Below the pieces are notes generated by a model, which was not told the origin of the DNA, did not search any database, and worked only from the letters and a program-made list of their open reading frames with translations. From Owenia fusiformis (lineage: Eukaryota > Annelida > Polychaeta > Sabellida > Oweniidae), in NCBI GenBank assembly GCA_903813345.2, contig CAIIXF020000007.1:28261564-28306697 (forward strand): a DNA stretch of 45,134 bases, given 5' to 3'. Within the stretch, counting starts at the first letter, position 1; each line of letters starts with the position of its first letter. Made by a program: the position numbers and the translations under genes. Positions 32,957 to 44,375 of the stretch are shown in pieces.

Positions 32957-33210
32957 TACAGTAAAACCTGTTTAAGTGAAACACCCTTGGAACCTCTAAA
33001 AAGTTTTCAACCTGGGAGATGTTCCACTCATAAAGGTTCATTTAACATTAAGTCAGTTGGTCTTGAGACTCTGAAGTGTTCCACTCACAGAGGTGTTCAA
33101 CTTCTAGAGGTTCATTTAACATTAAGTCATTTGGTCTTGAGACTCTGAAGTGTTCCACTCACAGAGGTGTTCTACTTCTAGAGGTGTTCCATTTTACAGG
33201 TTTTACTGTA
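32957..33210. mobile_element. CAGTAAAAC-type MITE, copy 4 (expanded)
   Basis: TACAGTAAAACCTG to CAGGTTTTACTGTA, 254 bp. Longer because an internal block (gttccactcacagaggtgttc... aggttcatttaacattaagtca) is duplicated in tandem. Related fragments without both ends occur near 1860-1925 and 5650-5710. Confidence 0.75.
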
Positions 33211-33660
33211 GTGATGACATAGTGCCTATGTTGTTACACATTTCCCATAGCAATTAAGACACAGCTTATTGACTTACGTATAATGCAATAAGGATTGTGT
33301 CCACGTGTTACTTTGGATAAATGAAGTAAAGTTCCCTTTTCATCTTGGATTTCCAAGGTATGATGTTTAATTTTTTCATATTTTCATTGAAAATCAAACT
33401 GGGAAACAAGTATGTTCTCTTTTGGGAGTTGGTAAATAACTTTCAATATGGAATTTTTTTTAAATTGTTTTAAATGGGATGGGGGGGGGGGGGGGGGGGT
33501 TAAACCATAATTGAATTTACTTCATTTTTCATTAACTCAGCTTTTGGATACATTTTTGATTCATTTTTTAAAACAATGAAGTTTTATTATTTGGGCAGCA
33601 GGCTGAGAAGGAATTATGAATACATAAGGGTTATGCACTATGCCCGTATGTAATAGATGT

Positions 33661-33915
33661 ATTCCATACCTACTGAGGTTCCAGGTACATTATACCTTGT
33701 AAAGTTCCAGAACTCAAAAACGTACGAAGGTACGCACTCTCTTAAATAGTTTTTAAGTTTGTAAAATTTTCTCTCATACATTGCTATGCTGGACCAGAAC
33801 AATGAATTGATATTGAAATCTAAAATATACAGCATAAGTTTGCAATATAATGATCGTTATTTCGTAAATTGAGCAAAATGAAAATTGAGTTTGCTAGAAC
33901 CTCAGGAGGTATGGA
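33661..33915. mobile_element. Small MITE, ~255 bp
   Basis: Starts TTCCATACCTACTGAGGTTC and ends with the inverse GAACCTCAGGAGGTATGGAA. No open frame of interest; target duplication not clear. Confidence 0.6.
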
Positions 33916-34540
33916 AAACATACATTTATCAGATGTGGTATATAAGCACATCTAGGATTTCGGATGTGTACAAATACAGGAATTGATATGTGTGTACATT
34001 TTCAGAAATTGAGATATTGACCTATCATTATCCCAATTGGCACGTTTTAATTGAAAAGGGAATGTCTATGAAGTACATCCCTTAATCAATACGTTTGTGA
34101 ATGGCATGGCTTTTACTTGATCAGTGTGTAACGTCTCTGCAAAACCATGAAAAACATGTGCGATGTATATGATTATACTATTGTTATCAAGTTACCTATA
34201 TGTACTATTATTCGAGCAATTTCTACGAGAATGTAAAGATTATTTTGTATGTGAGCAAAATATATACATTGGAATATTTATATCCGTTTTTTATTTTGTT
34301 TTTCTGTGAGATGGGTAGTTCATAAACACGAAAGAATACCTTAATCCCTATAATCACACCCGGTGATCGTGAATATGGGGCAGGCAATTTCTGCTAGGAA
34401 ATTCAACAAATCTGGAAGATTTATTTTTTCAAGAAAAAGTTTACTATTGAATTGCTAAATGGATAGGCGCACGGTATGATAGAATATGTTAGGTTTTCTG
34501 GGATTTTTTCTGAAACGATACGCATCTAAGGTATGAGATA

Positions 34541-35168
34541 TATTAAAAAAAGGCGCAAGGCCATCAACAGGCACAAATCAACATTTTTGCTATAAATCAA
34601 GCAACAATGGTCTGGACGACCTGTAATAAATACTTGTAAGTGATGTTATCATAACTAAATTAATGTCATTGTTGAATTTATAAAATAAGTTACCATATGT
34701 GAAATAAAAAATAATCGAAAATAATGAATTTGGGACGGAGGGGGGGAGGGGACGGAGGTGGGGAGCAATATGTATATAAGACATGATTAGAGATGTTTCG
34801 CGACTTTAAGTCCTTTTACTCCAAATGTCCCCATTTTTCAGTCTCCAGGGGTATATCATCCAGTTTCTTACTAAGTTAATGAGTTCATTTTTCAAATACA
34901 AGAATTCGTGTGAAGTTGTTTCACTTTATAGAATTATTACTCCCCCCCCCTCCGTCCCCTCCCCCCCCCCCTCCGTCCCATTTTAATTATTTTCGATTAT
35001 TTTTTATTTTACGTATGGAAACTTATTTTATAAATTCAGCAATGACTTTAATTTAGTTATGATAACATCACTTACAAGTATTTATTACAGGTCGTGTAGT
35101 CCATTGTTGCTTGATTTATAGCAAAAACGTTGATTTGTGCCTGTTGATGGCCTTGCGCCTTTTTTAAT
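34541..35168. mobile_element. Foldback/MITE with ~225-bp inverted arms
   Basis: Arms 34541-34765 and 34945-35168 are inverted copies ending in TTAAAAAAAGGCGCAAGGCC. Each arm has a GGGACGGAGGGGGG-type tract next to a central loop of about 180 bp. No clear target duplication beyond TTAATA-like sequence at the ends. Would form a large cruciform. Confidence 0.85.
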
Positions 35169-35844
35169 AGATCTCTCTTTTTACTATGGAAACTTTGTGC
35201 TCATTCTTCAAATAGAACAAAATAATTTGAAACCTTTTGAAATATCCAAATCGTATGGAATCAGAATTTACCTCAATCCCCTAGATATATGATCAAAGAG
35301 ATAGAAGTGTCTGTGTAAAAAAGCGTCCATTACTTATTGATCACCCCTCGTAATTATAGTAACTATTATGTCGCCACCGCAAATGATTACCAGTGGCGTG
35401 AAAAAGGTGAAACATATTTCTAAGCTATGAGGCAAGTGTCTCCCTCGTCTGCCTCATCATGGAGCGCTAAAAGAAACACAGAGCGCTTGAAAAATTATTT
35501 CCATTATTCATGGCGGCTATGTAAAATACGAATGTAAATTACTTTATTAGTATTCGTCGGAAATATGAACGTAAAGTTATACTTATAAAACACCATTAAA
35601 ATACGAGCTTAGTTCAATGATGACAATAGAAGCTAGAACATGATGATGTTACGTGATGAAATTATGCATAATTGTATAAAAGATTGATAAAAGTTACAAC
35701 TTATCATAGAGGAATATTTCTCAAAAGGAGTCCCGCAGCATGCTTTTATTTGAATTAAAAAAGTTGTATCATAAAGCAAAAGTCTTTTCTGGGTTACTGC
35801 GAATGGCATGATTTCCTCGAGTCTCTTCAGTTGCATAGCAACCA

Positions 35845-36140
35845 TACTGGGACCGAATCGCGTCGTTCCACTACTGCCCTCGGTGGGGGCTCGCTACCAT
35901 ACTGTATGACTCCCGAAGTCTACCAAAGCACGTTAGTGGAGGAACCAACCACAGTCTCACAATCTGTCTCCGACAAGAGCGGCCAGAGAACCAACCCATG
36001 CCAAGGGCCGGTATACGGTTGGACCTTCGGACCGGGTGTCCGTAGTGACAATGATCAACAACTCCGTACCTGGGGCTCGAACGCGGGACCTCCGTATCCC
36101 CCGGTACATTCGACGACAGTCTAACCCACCCGGCCAAACT
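35845..36140 (-). mobile_element. tRNA-derived SINE-like element
   Basis: GC-rich island in AT-rich DNA. Read on the - strand from about 36138, it opens with TGGCCGGGTGGGTTAGACTG, similar to the A box of class II (Leu/Ser-type) tRNAs, and about 54 nt later has GCGTTCGAGCCCC, matching the B box GWTCRANNC. The rest (ggccgctcttgtcggagaca, etc.) does not fold as a tRNA, so this is a pol III SINE body rather than a tRNA gene. Open frames on both strands here are shadows of its GC content. Target duplications were not identified. Confidence 0.65.
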
Positions 36141-36876
36141 GCTCAGGTGTCTAAACTGCTCAAAAATGTAATATTTGTTCTACTTTTTTGCTTGAATGAA
36201 CTCGAACGTGCCTAATAATAATCTTATTTTCTAAACCATTTGTTTGGAATTACTAATTACAAACAACGACAATCACCGCGCGCAAATGTGTAATTGGCTA
36301 CTTCGCGTAATTACGCCTTCTAAAATGTCATATGCCACAGAAGAACAAGAGCGAATTCGATTATTATAACATTTTACTTTTGAATTGAAATCAATTTTCA
36401 GTGTTCATAAGCATTGGGTTTTATTTCAGTCAGAGATTTATACTTTGAACTCAGAAGAAAGTTGAATCCAATTGTACAGTCCAATTAGTGAGAATAATCG
36501 TGTTCGAAATATTTTCATGGATGATCCAATATTTTGGATCAATGTTTGTCACATGCATTTGTTTTTGAGATATTAATTCGCCCTCTTGAAAACACACTGA
36601 CTCGATACTAACTAGACTATTTACAAAATCATAAAATGCAATTGCTATCATTTCTTCAAGTACACGTGAAAATCTAGCCTCCTGACCCTTTTTGATAAAT
36701 AGATTTGTAAAAATTGTACATTAGACTCGTATGTTCGAGGACATTGTTACACCTAGGTGTTTTTGAGTTAATGATATATGGTAATTATGAGACGTCGGGC
36801 CAAACAAGCCAATAATTGGCTAATTTTGCTGAGTAGGTTTTGAATTAACCCGATCTCCATTCATGATCAAACCTGA

Positions 36877-36909
36877 GACCAACATAAATTTTATGTTAGT
36901 CTCAGATCA
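36877..36909. repeat. Short hairpin
   Basis: tgagaccaacataaa followed closely by the inverse tttatgttagtctca, a compact stem with almost no loop. No associated feature seen. Confidence 0.6.
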
Positions 36910-37536
36910 AACTGACGTTATTTACAAAGGGTAAAAATCCGACTAATTACTGTTACGCGTTCGTCATATTTCCTTTTTTTCTTTTGTTTTTTTCAAAGGG
37001 TCTTGGACGAGATGTGTAAAAAATTAGAATGATGATTTGATGATGACGTGGAATCTTACTTAAATTAGCAAACCTTTTGCCCAGTTTGAGAATAAGAGTT
37101 ATCAACCTGTGTGCATCGTGGTAATCCACGCCCTCTCCATCTCTATCCTTCTGGATAGCGCTGCGATGCAACAGAGAGAGATGCTATGAGTATCAGAATG
37201 ACCTATGTGTATGATCGATCCTTATTACTCAGCGTGCTTACCATAGGCTAAGGGCGATAGAAATCATTTTTAAATAAAGATGGCATGGTAATAGACCTGT
37301 GTTTATCTATGTTTCAGAAAAAGATAATACTGGATTCTGTTGGTGCTGCCATCTTTATATCGGCCCAGACTCTATGGTGCTTACATTACTTAGGATTATA
37401 ACTGATCCTTTCAGTAAAATTTGTGACCTTATCCTACTGAAATTGAGATTATGTTTCACAGCAAGTTCAGAGAGCGAATCTGTATGGCACGTCATTCTCT
37501 AGGGAAATGGATGTATTTTTTACAGACAACAAATAC

Positions 37537-40448
37537 CACTGGGGGGTATCGTGATGCAACAACACCACGTGTTGTTGCATCAAGATGGCCAGACTTCCGG
37601 TGATAGATTTTCGTACGATGTTTTGTTTTCCCAATTTACACCCATTTCTAGGACGAGTTGCTCAATAATCATACACATGCAGTTAGGTTATGATCTGTAT
37701 TTTAAAAAACTGTCATTGGTATACATGTAGCATCATCAAGAAGCGATAAATTCGTGGTTTTAATTCCTCACTATTGATGCAACAACACCACTCTGTTTCT
37801 TATCGATGATGCAACAACACCAATGTGCTGATGCAAAAACGCCAATATAATGTATCATTGAACAACAAGAGAAACTGTTTTATGTTCTGTTTACAGGTGT
37901 AGGTCGGGACATGAATAAAACGCGTGAGTCAGTGGTCCATGAACGAAGCGTATTTTGTTTGGTTTCTTTGTCTATATCAAAGTTAAAAGGATACAAGGCA
38001 AACTAAATAAAGTACTGAATCCCCGGGAGGCAATCTCATTGATATTGTATCTGAAAAATAAAGATTATACATTTTCTAAATTAAATGCCCTTGATTTACC
38101 GTATGGAAATTGTTTACAAATAAATTAAATAACTAATATAATTTTGGAAAGACAACAGATATCAGTCATTTTGTGTTGTTAGTACCTCAATTGAAATACT
38201 CAATTCTGATTGGTTGATGAGCGGTCAACAAAATGTATTGTTAGTACCTCAACTGAAATACTCGATTCTGATTGGGTGATTATTGGATGAGAATGACTTT
38301 ACTAGGCGACAAGTATAGCAAAAATACAAATAGAAACTTAAAATTAACATTAATTCACCAACGAGTACGCCGTGATGTGCCAAATACAGAGTTAAGCTAC
38401 TTGCACTGTCTCCAGATTTTCTAAAAAAAAATATTGCTAACGTGGTTCGGAGAAAAGGTTGTGAAATGAAGCCATGCCGATTGATGATTGTCTATATGTG
38501 TATTATTAGTTTACTCGGACTAACAAAACAATTGTAGACCTCTCCATTCGATCAACCGTCAAAATCATATACCTCGACTGTAAACCTTGAAACTACTGTT
38601 GACCTCGACCTTCAGTCTCTGTCAACAGTAGTTTTTCGGTTTACAGTCTCGGTATACAATTTTGCCGGTTGACCTCTGGGGAGGTCAACAATTGTAAACT
38701 GTTGACCACTACTAGGTACTGTTGACCCCTATTTTTGAAAAATTGTTTTTTAATGTTGAAATTTTTTTAATTTTGAAAAAATAAGTTGTGCAAAAATTAC
38801 AAGTATTCGACGGTTTTGGGATTTTTTGCTAGAATATGATACCTTTACTTATAAAATATGTTCACGTGATATTCGATTATATATTCGTCCAATTATTATA
38901 TTATTTGGACTAACAGAACAATTGTTAACCTCTCTTTTCGGTCAACTGACAAGTGTCCTCGACCTCGACTCTGGTCTTGATCAACAGTACTTTCAAGGTT
39001 TACAGTATCGGTATACAATTTTGCCAGTTGACCTTAAGAGAGGTCTACAATTGTATATTATTTCTTTCAAATTATTATATTCTTCGGACTAACAAACAAT
39101 TGTTAACCTCTCTATTCGGTCAACTGGCCAAAGTGTATACCTCAACAGTAAACCCTGAGAGTACTGTTGACCTCGACCTCCGAACTTTCAAGGATTACAG
39201 TATCGGTATACAATTATGCCAGTTGACCTCAAGAGAGGTCTACAATTGTATATTGTATATCCTTTGTTATCCCACCCAAAGTATGATGTCATATATCAAG
39301 TAGAAGAGTTGTATACGCTGCTCAGGAGTTTACGCTATCCAGGAGTTGTACATCGTTCTCAAGAGATGTATAGGATGAGTATTGGTTTAATGATATTGCA
39401 GTTATACAATGCTATTATATAAAGGTTATTTACTGAGAGGGATTCAATATTGGTTTTATTCCGAGAGACAATATGATATTCCCGAGGGCCCGGGATATCT
39501 GGGATAACTGTACCCCTATCAATTTACCTTTTTGGGCCAAAGAGAAGGAATCCAAAGAGAGCAATAATTCTACATGTGCGTCGTTCAAGATTTCCATTAA
39601 ACGTGTAACTAAACGGCTTCTCTAATAAAGTCAATTAGACGTTTTTACACGTTGGCTCTCCAAATTGGAGGAAATAAAGAATCATATCATATTATATCAT
39701 AGATGAAACAATCATCCCATCAACATAAGCTCACGAATGTCACAGTTAAACTGTTTTAGTTATAATTTGATAAACAGTGGTAACGTAAATCTACTAGTTT
39801 ATCACTGTTCCACAGATGGATGACAGATAATTTCCAATAGCTCATCATATTTACCGAGAACGAAAGATGTTTGTCCACCATTTTGAATGATACTAACTGG
39901 AGTCAGGGTCATCAAGCTATGGTTTATGAAAATAGATTGGGTTACTAAAGCTTGCCATGTTAAAGGCGATTGAACTATGTTATAGAACAACGTCCAGAAC
40001 GTTATAATGTTTAAAAGTATAAATTTTTTGAAAACACATATAAATGATCTTCGCCCGCAGGAAGTGTATTTTTAATGCCTTGAGAAGAACGCAAAAATCT
40101 GTTCCACTCGAGATTTATGGTCTTCTGAAATTATACTATTAATTGGTGTTGCTGCATCATTCCTTAAATCTAGAGGAGTGTTGTTGCATCTTCGGTTTGG
40201 TGTTGTTGCATCAATAGTGAGGAACTAAAACCGTGAACTTATTGCTTCTTGGTGATGGTACATGTATACTAATGACAGTTTCTTTAAATATAGATCGTGC
40301 GCTAACTGCACGTGTATGGTTATTGAGCAACTCGTCCTAGAAATGGGTTTAATTGGGGAAACAAAATATCGTACGAAAATCTATCACCGGAAGTCTGGCC
40401 ATCTTGATGCAACAACACGGTGTTGTTGCATCACGATACTCCCCAGTG
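37537..40448 (-). mobile_element. Same TIR transposon, copy 2, inverted (2,912 bp)
   Basis: Reverse complement of the 25681-28517 element almost throughout, with the same CACTGGGG termini and subterminal GATGCAACAACAC motifs. Flanked by AAATAC at 37531-37536 and 40449-40454, a different target duplication from copy 1, so the two are independent insertions. Differences: copy 2 lacks roughly 100 bp near 38283 that copy 1 has at about 27665-27775, and carries extra tandem units of the internal GTCAAC/TATACAATT repeat at about 38930-39240. Confidence 0.93.
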
Positions 40449-41104
40449 AAATACGTATATGTGGATAATAGAGTTAAAAAGCCTTAGCGACCCAACCGCC
40501 TTTGTTTGCATTCGCTAAAACCGTGAGAAAAATAGAAAAATTGTCATAATATTATGATACTTTCATTATTGAAGCTGATTTCACTTGTCGGCGATGGGTA
40601 TTTTAGTCCTGTGTGAACTAACCAGGGTTAGTGGCGATGATGACGTCTCCAAATGAAAGATAACTTGAGGTGAAGGCCACGTAATAGTAAGGTTTGATCC
40701 ATCATTTTCTGCTCAGCTCTTTACGTCAATAAGTATGATATTGGGGAGGTTAACTTACACTTTTTAAGAGAACCTACATGGGCGTGTAATATTTCGATCC
40801 CCGGAGATTACTGTCCCGCTCTCAATTCACTTTTCCAACTATACAAATGGGAGAACTAATCCTTAGAAAACCATAACCATAATCGGCATCTATACATAAG
40901 AATATCACACTTAAGGTCGTATAGACCTGAAAATAAGATATTAAAATATCGACTCCATTACTTCTTTTAAAGGCAATTATTTCCAAAAAACAATTTCATA
41001 GTCATAAAAATATATTTAAAAATATATTTGAGTGATTGAACATTAGTTTCAAATTTAGTAAAACGCCCATTAACATGAATAAATAGTACCGTGGGTACTG
41101 GGCT

Positions 41105-42060
41105 CACATGGTGTTGCTCAAAAGTGAATGATGGCTAAAATGGCAGAAAATAAAATGGATGTAATTTTTGCCGATTTTTTGTAACAAAATTATTTCATAC
41201 AACTACTCTTTACAGTGACATGACTTTTTACAATGCAGGACACCTAAAATTATATGTAAAGCTAGGAATGGACCACAAGTGAATTTCGCAAGACAAAAAT
41301 TTCGACCATTTTGAAAATAGGCAAGCTTTTGAACCAGGATTCATAGGGGAGTTTTCTACATTGATGTCAAGGAGGATTGGCTCCCAGAATCGAAGTCGAT
41401 ATTTTCCAACAATGAAAACGCCGAGATGTCGTTATTTTCTGAAATTATAACCGATTATAAATTCAAAATAAACAGTTCAAAAGATTCGAACCAATATCTC
41501 AATCATTTCCTGTGAGTTTTGGAATTTTTCGTTAGGAAATAAGACCAAAATTTACGATTCAAATGTTGAAGTGAACAAAATGGCGGCTGTTGGAATTCAA
41601 ATTTTGTAGCACGACATGCCCATATATGGGACAGAATATCGATGTTGCACTCTGGGAGCCAATCCTCCTTGATTGATGTTGAACAAAATAACTTAAAACG
41701 GGAATCCTATTGACAGAGGTTTTAAGGCAAATGGTCCAAGGGTGGATTTCGCGAGATGGATGGACAAATCAATGTTAACTAAAATGGCTGAAAATAAAAA
41801 ACGGATAAAAATTTTTGCCGATATTTTTATAACAAAATTATTTCATTCAACTACTCTTTACAGTAACATGGCTTATTACAATGCAGGAGACCTGAAATTA
41901 TTTGTAAAGCTAAGAAATTGGCCAAAAGTGAATTTCGCGAGACGAAAATGGCGACAATTTTGAATATGGGCGAGCTTTTGAACCAGGAGTCAAGTTTTTG
42001 TCTATATTGATGCTTAACAAAAATAACTTAAAACGGGAATCCTGTTGATGGAGGTTTTAA
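41105..42060 (+). repeat. Direct repeat of ~320 bp, first unit split by a MITE
   Basis: Unit 1 (about 41125-41367 plus 41672-41735) and unit 2 (about 41755-42055) share aaaatggc.gaaaataaaa, ttatttcat.caactactcttt, acaatgcagga.acct, agtgaatttcgc.agac and aacttaaaacgggaatcct. After unit 2 come GACAGACGGAC-type repeats and agctcaccatgtgagctaaaaa, an arrangement I associate with an abundant molluscan repeat. Unit 2 happens to contain a 73-codon open frame, not regarded as a gene. Confidence 0.75.
41368..41671. mobile_element. hAT-like MITE, 304 bp
   Basis: Termini CAAGGAGGATTGGCTCCCAG and its inverse, flanked by the 8-bp direct repeat ATTGATGT (41360-41367, 41672-41679). An 8-bp duplication is typical of hAT elements. 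It interrupts a directly repeated sequence whose uninterrupted form is visible at about 41990-42055, giving independent support for the exact boundaries. Confidence 0.85.
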
Positions 42061-42073
42061 AACAGGCCAATTG

Positions 42074-42121
42074 TTGACAGACGGACAGACATACGGACAT
42101 ACAGACAGACAGACGGACAAG
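42074..42121 (+). repeat. GACA/GACG microsatellite
   Basis: Imperfect run of gacagacg, gacagaca and gacatacg units at the 3' end of the direct repeat. Confidence 0.85.
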
Positions 42122-42433
42122 TGAGTGATTGCAATAGCTCACCATGTGAGCTAAAAACGAGACCGGACAATGATCACGATTTGAGATGTACGATAAACAG
42201 ATTTTGAATTGTGCTTAAATACAAAAACACTTATTATATGTAGTTAAATTAGAATGTGGAGGTGAACATACATGTAATTTACGTTTCACTTAAAACGTCA
42301 CGTTCTTTAATTTCAAAGTAGGTGAATTAAATAATTTAAAACTACGGATATTAAATCAAAATAAACGAGTCATGTAAAAACACAGGGATTAGCTTATCTG
42401 GTATAACAGGATATCGCATTTAAAAGGTACAAA

Positions 42434-42553
42434 ATGAACATCGTGCCAGTGACGACGGAATATCCAACTTTGGCTCATGCCTCCAGAAATACCCCAGGTA
42501 GTCACCATCCATCGGATATTCCATTTAAGATTGTCTATGGAAAGACGAGCAAG
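42434..42553 (+). CDS. Predicted type II membrane protein, first coding exon
   Basis: Starts at an ATG in favourable context (AAAATGA) and ends AGC AAG|GTGAGT after 40 codons, phase 0. Encodes MNIVPVTTEYPTLAHASRNT... ending VYGKTSK, a hydrophilic segment with no signal peptide. It joins in phase to the exon at 43133. No TATA box is evident; the gene shows no relation to the NCKAP5-like gene ~10 kb upstream. I do not recognise the family. Confidence 0.62.
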
Positions 42554-42857
42554 GTGAGTTGTTGTTCAAAATAGACTGGAGCAAGTAGGGCGAGAAGTAC
42601 TGTCCATTTTTCATATGCACATTAATTGAACTGGTAAAAATGAGATGATACTGTACCTATTAATAGTAAGACAAGGCAAGACTGTGCGTGGTGCCGTATC
42701 GATAATACTGATTTTAATTATCATTTTCTAAATTTGAGAAAGTTACATGGACACTTTTTCATGAGTTTTTATTTCAGGTTAGCAGTATTACGATTACAGT
42801 AGATCATTATACGGTACACAGTACAATTTAAACAAGATTGTACATAATAGTGATTTA

Positions 42858-43068
42858 ATAAGTTGCAGATCATTTCTGCCAAGAGACCCAAGAGCATCCT
42901 CCAAAATGCATCATAATTTTGACTCTTAATAAGTTGCAGATTATTTCTGCCAAGAGACCCAAGAGCATCCTCCAAAATGCATCATAATTTTGACTCTTAA
43001 TAAGTTGCAGATTATTTCTGCCAAGAGACCCAAGAGCATCCTCCAAAATGCAGATCATAATTTTGACT
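42858..43068. repeat. 71-bp tandem repeat, three units
   Basis: Three units beginning ataagttgcagat.atttctg at 42858, 42929 and 43000, inside the intron of the second gene, close to its acceptor. Confidence 0.93.
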
Positions 43069-43132
43069 TGATTTTTTTACATTTTATGTGACATGAACAC
43101 TTTTCAATTGGTTCTTTTTATCTGAATTTCAG

Positions 43133-43405
43133 GCGCCATCTAGCGAGGGATCAGAAGAAGTTACAAGCTACCTGACTTCTGCGAAATCCGACACAGTTCT
43201 CATCAAAGAAGAGAAGGTGAAACAAAAACCGTACAGAAAATACAGACGCTACATCGTTTTATGTTGCACGTTGATTCTATCGGTGATGTTGGCGGCAGTT
43301 GTACTAGCTCTGTGTAAGAATTGCTTTATATTTTGTACATCCCCAAAAAACGTCGAGTCCGTCCTGGTAACAACTCAAAAACCAGTGATCAGATTTTGTT
43401 TGATG
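43133..43405 (+). CDS. Predicted type II membrane protein, exon 2 (transmembrane)
   Basis: Acceptor tctgaatttcag, phase 0. Encodes APSSEGSEEVTSYLTSAKSD, a basic stretch (KQKPYRKYRRY) and then a single hydrophobic span of about 22 residues (IVLCCTLILSVMLAAVVLAL, residues ~81-100 of the joined protein) followed by Cys-containing sequence. Basic residues before the span predict a cytoplasmic N-terminus and lumenal or extracellular C-terminus. I end the exon at TTGATG|GTAATAAG (phase 0, continuing outside the window). If unspliced, the frame stops at 43433-43435, giving about 141 residues. ITM2/BRICHOS-type and other type II proteins share this plan, but nothing visible selects one. Confidence 0.6.
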
Positions 43406-43520
43406 GTAATAAGTATACAATGTAAGATGTGTTAAACTTGAATCACAACGAATTACTATATTTTATTATTTATATAACTATAATTAATATAGCTATATAA
43501 ATCATTAGAACTTATTGTAA

Positions 43521-44152
43521 AAGGTCCATGTGCAGTATGGCAAGTTATTTTAGACGGTCATATCTTTCACCATGAGTACTTTCTGGGCATAAATACAGTG
43601 GTTTTATCGAAACAATATGTTTTCTTTCAAGTGAAGTCCCCATGATGATAAAAATATCAATCGAAAATTCGAAAAATTATAAATAGGGACCCCACGGCAA
43701 CAATTTTTTCAAAATGTTGAACTTATTTGCTCAAAAGAGGATCTTCTTTTTCTGATTTTTATTGCATGAAAACATTATTCAACAAGGGGTCTAAAACATC
43801 TTCAAAAATAGAATGATATTGAAAGTCTAGTTTTGAAAAATCAATTTTCGATGACCAAAATCATACTGAAAACACTATGGGAAAATAACATGGGAAATGT
43901 GGTTTTTAACAACTTTATCGGATTCCAATACCCATCCCCTTTTCAGAAGTTATTAATATAGTGTAGAAAACATTTTTGAGACATTTAAATTGAGAAAAAC
44001 AAGATCCTCTTTTTAGAAAATAAGCCTTACATCTTTAAAGAAAACATATTGTTTTAATAAAAACCACTGTATTTATACCCAGAAAATACTCCTGGTGAAA
44101 GATAAGACGGTCTAAAACCACTTGCCATACTGCACAGTGCACATGGACCTTT
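43521..44152. mobile_element. Palindromic MITE, ~630 bp
   Basis: Ends AAGGTCCATGTGCAGTATGG and an inverse that carries a short CACTGTG duplication. Similarity continues inwards through the whole element (for example aagaggatctt.tttttct near 43735 and its inverse near 44010), so it is nearly a full palindrome. TTGTAAAA occurs on both sides (43516 and 44156) but not exactly at the ends, so the target duplication is uncertain. Lies in the intron or 3' flank of the second gene. Confidence 0.8.
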
Positions 44153-44375
44153 CAGTTGTAAAATGTACAATAGTCAGTCCCATGTTAAGTCAATGCACCC
44201 TTGCTGAAATCCTCATTTTCTCAGAAGAACGCAAGTTGATCGAGTCTCAACAATTGGATTCATATTGAATAGTATTGCTAGAATCCATTTTCAATAGTAA
44301 GAATAGGTGTTCTTAAACAGGACATTGGGGTTGCTTTTTAGAACTTTCTGTTGGTACTAATACTACAATTTACTA

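Larger units (their letters stand above)
32096..42433. other. Intergenic region between the two genes
   Basis: Contains the 3' UTR repeat, a G20 tract at 33481, AT-rich sequence with 'gtaaagtacatttacaat' repeats (32655-32815), the foldback at 34541, the SINE-like element, TIR transposon copy 2 and the split direct repeat. Stretches 36140-37530 and 40455-41100 show nothing I can name beyond one hairpin. No exons recognised. Confidence 0.6.

Noticed and set aside
36074-36136. Possible tRNA gene from A-box and B-box matches
   Set aside because: No acceptor stem or anticodon arm can be drawn and the sequence continues as a ~290-bp repeat body, so a SINE is more likely.
35831-36137. 97-codon + and 88-codon - strand frames
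   Set aside because: They fall entirely in the GC-rich SINE-like element, which has few stops by composition.
41742-41963. 73-codon + strand frame MDFARWMDKSML...
   Set aside because: Lies in the second unit of a dispersed repeat; the first unit does not keep the frame.
42769-43058. Two - strand frames with repeated GSLGRNNLQLI
   Set aside because: Product of the 71-bp tandem repeat; frames shift at each unit.
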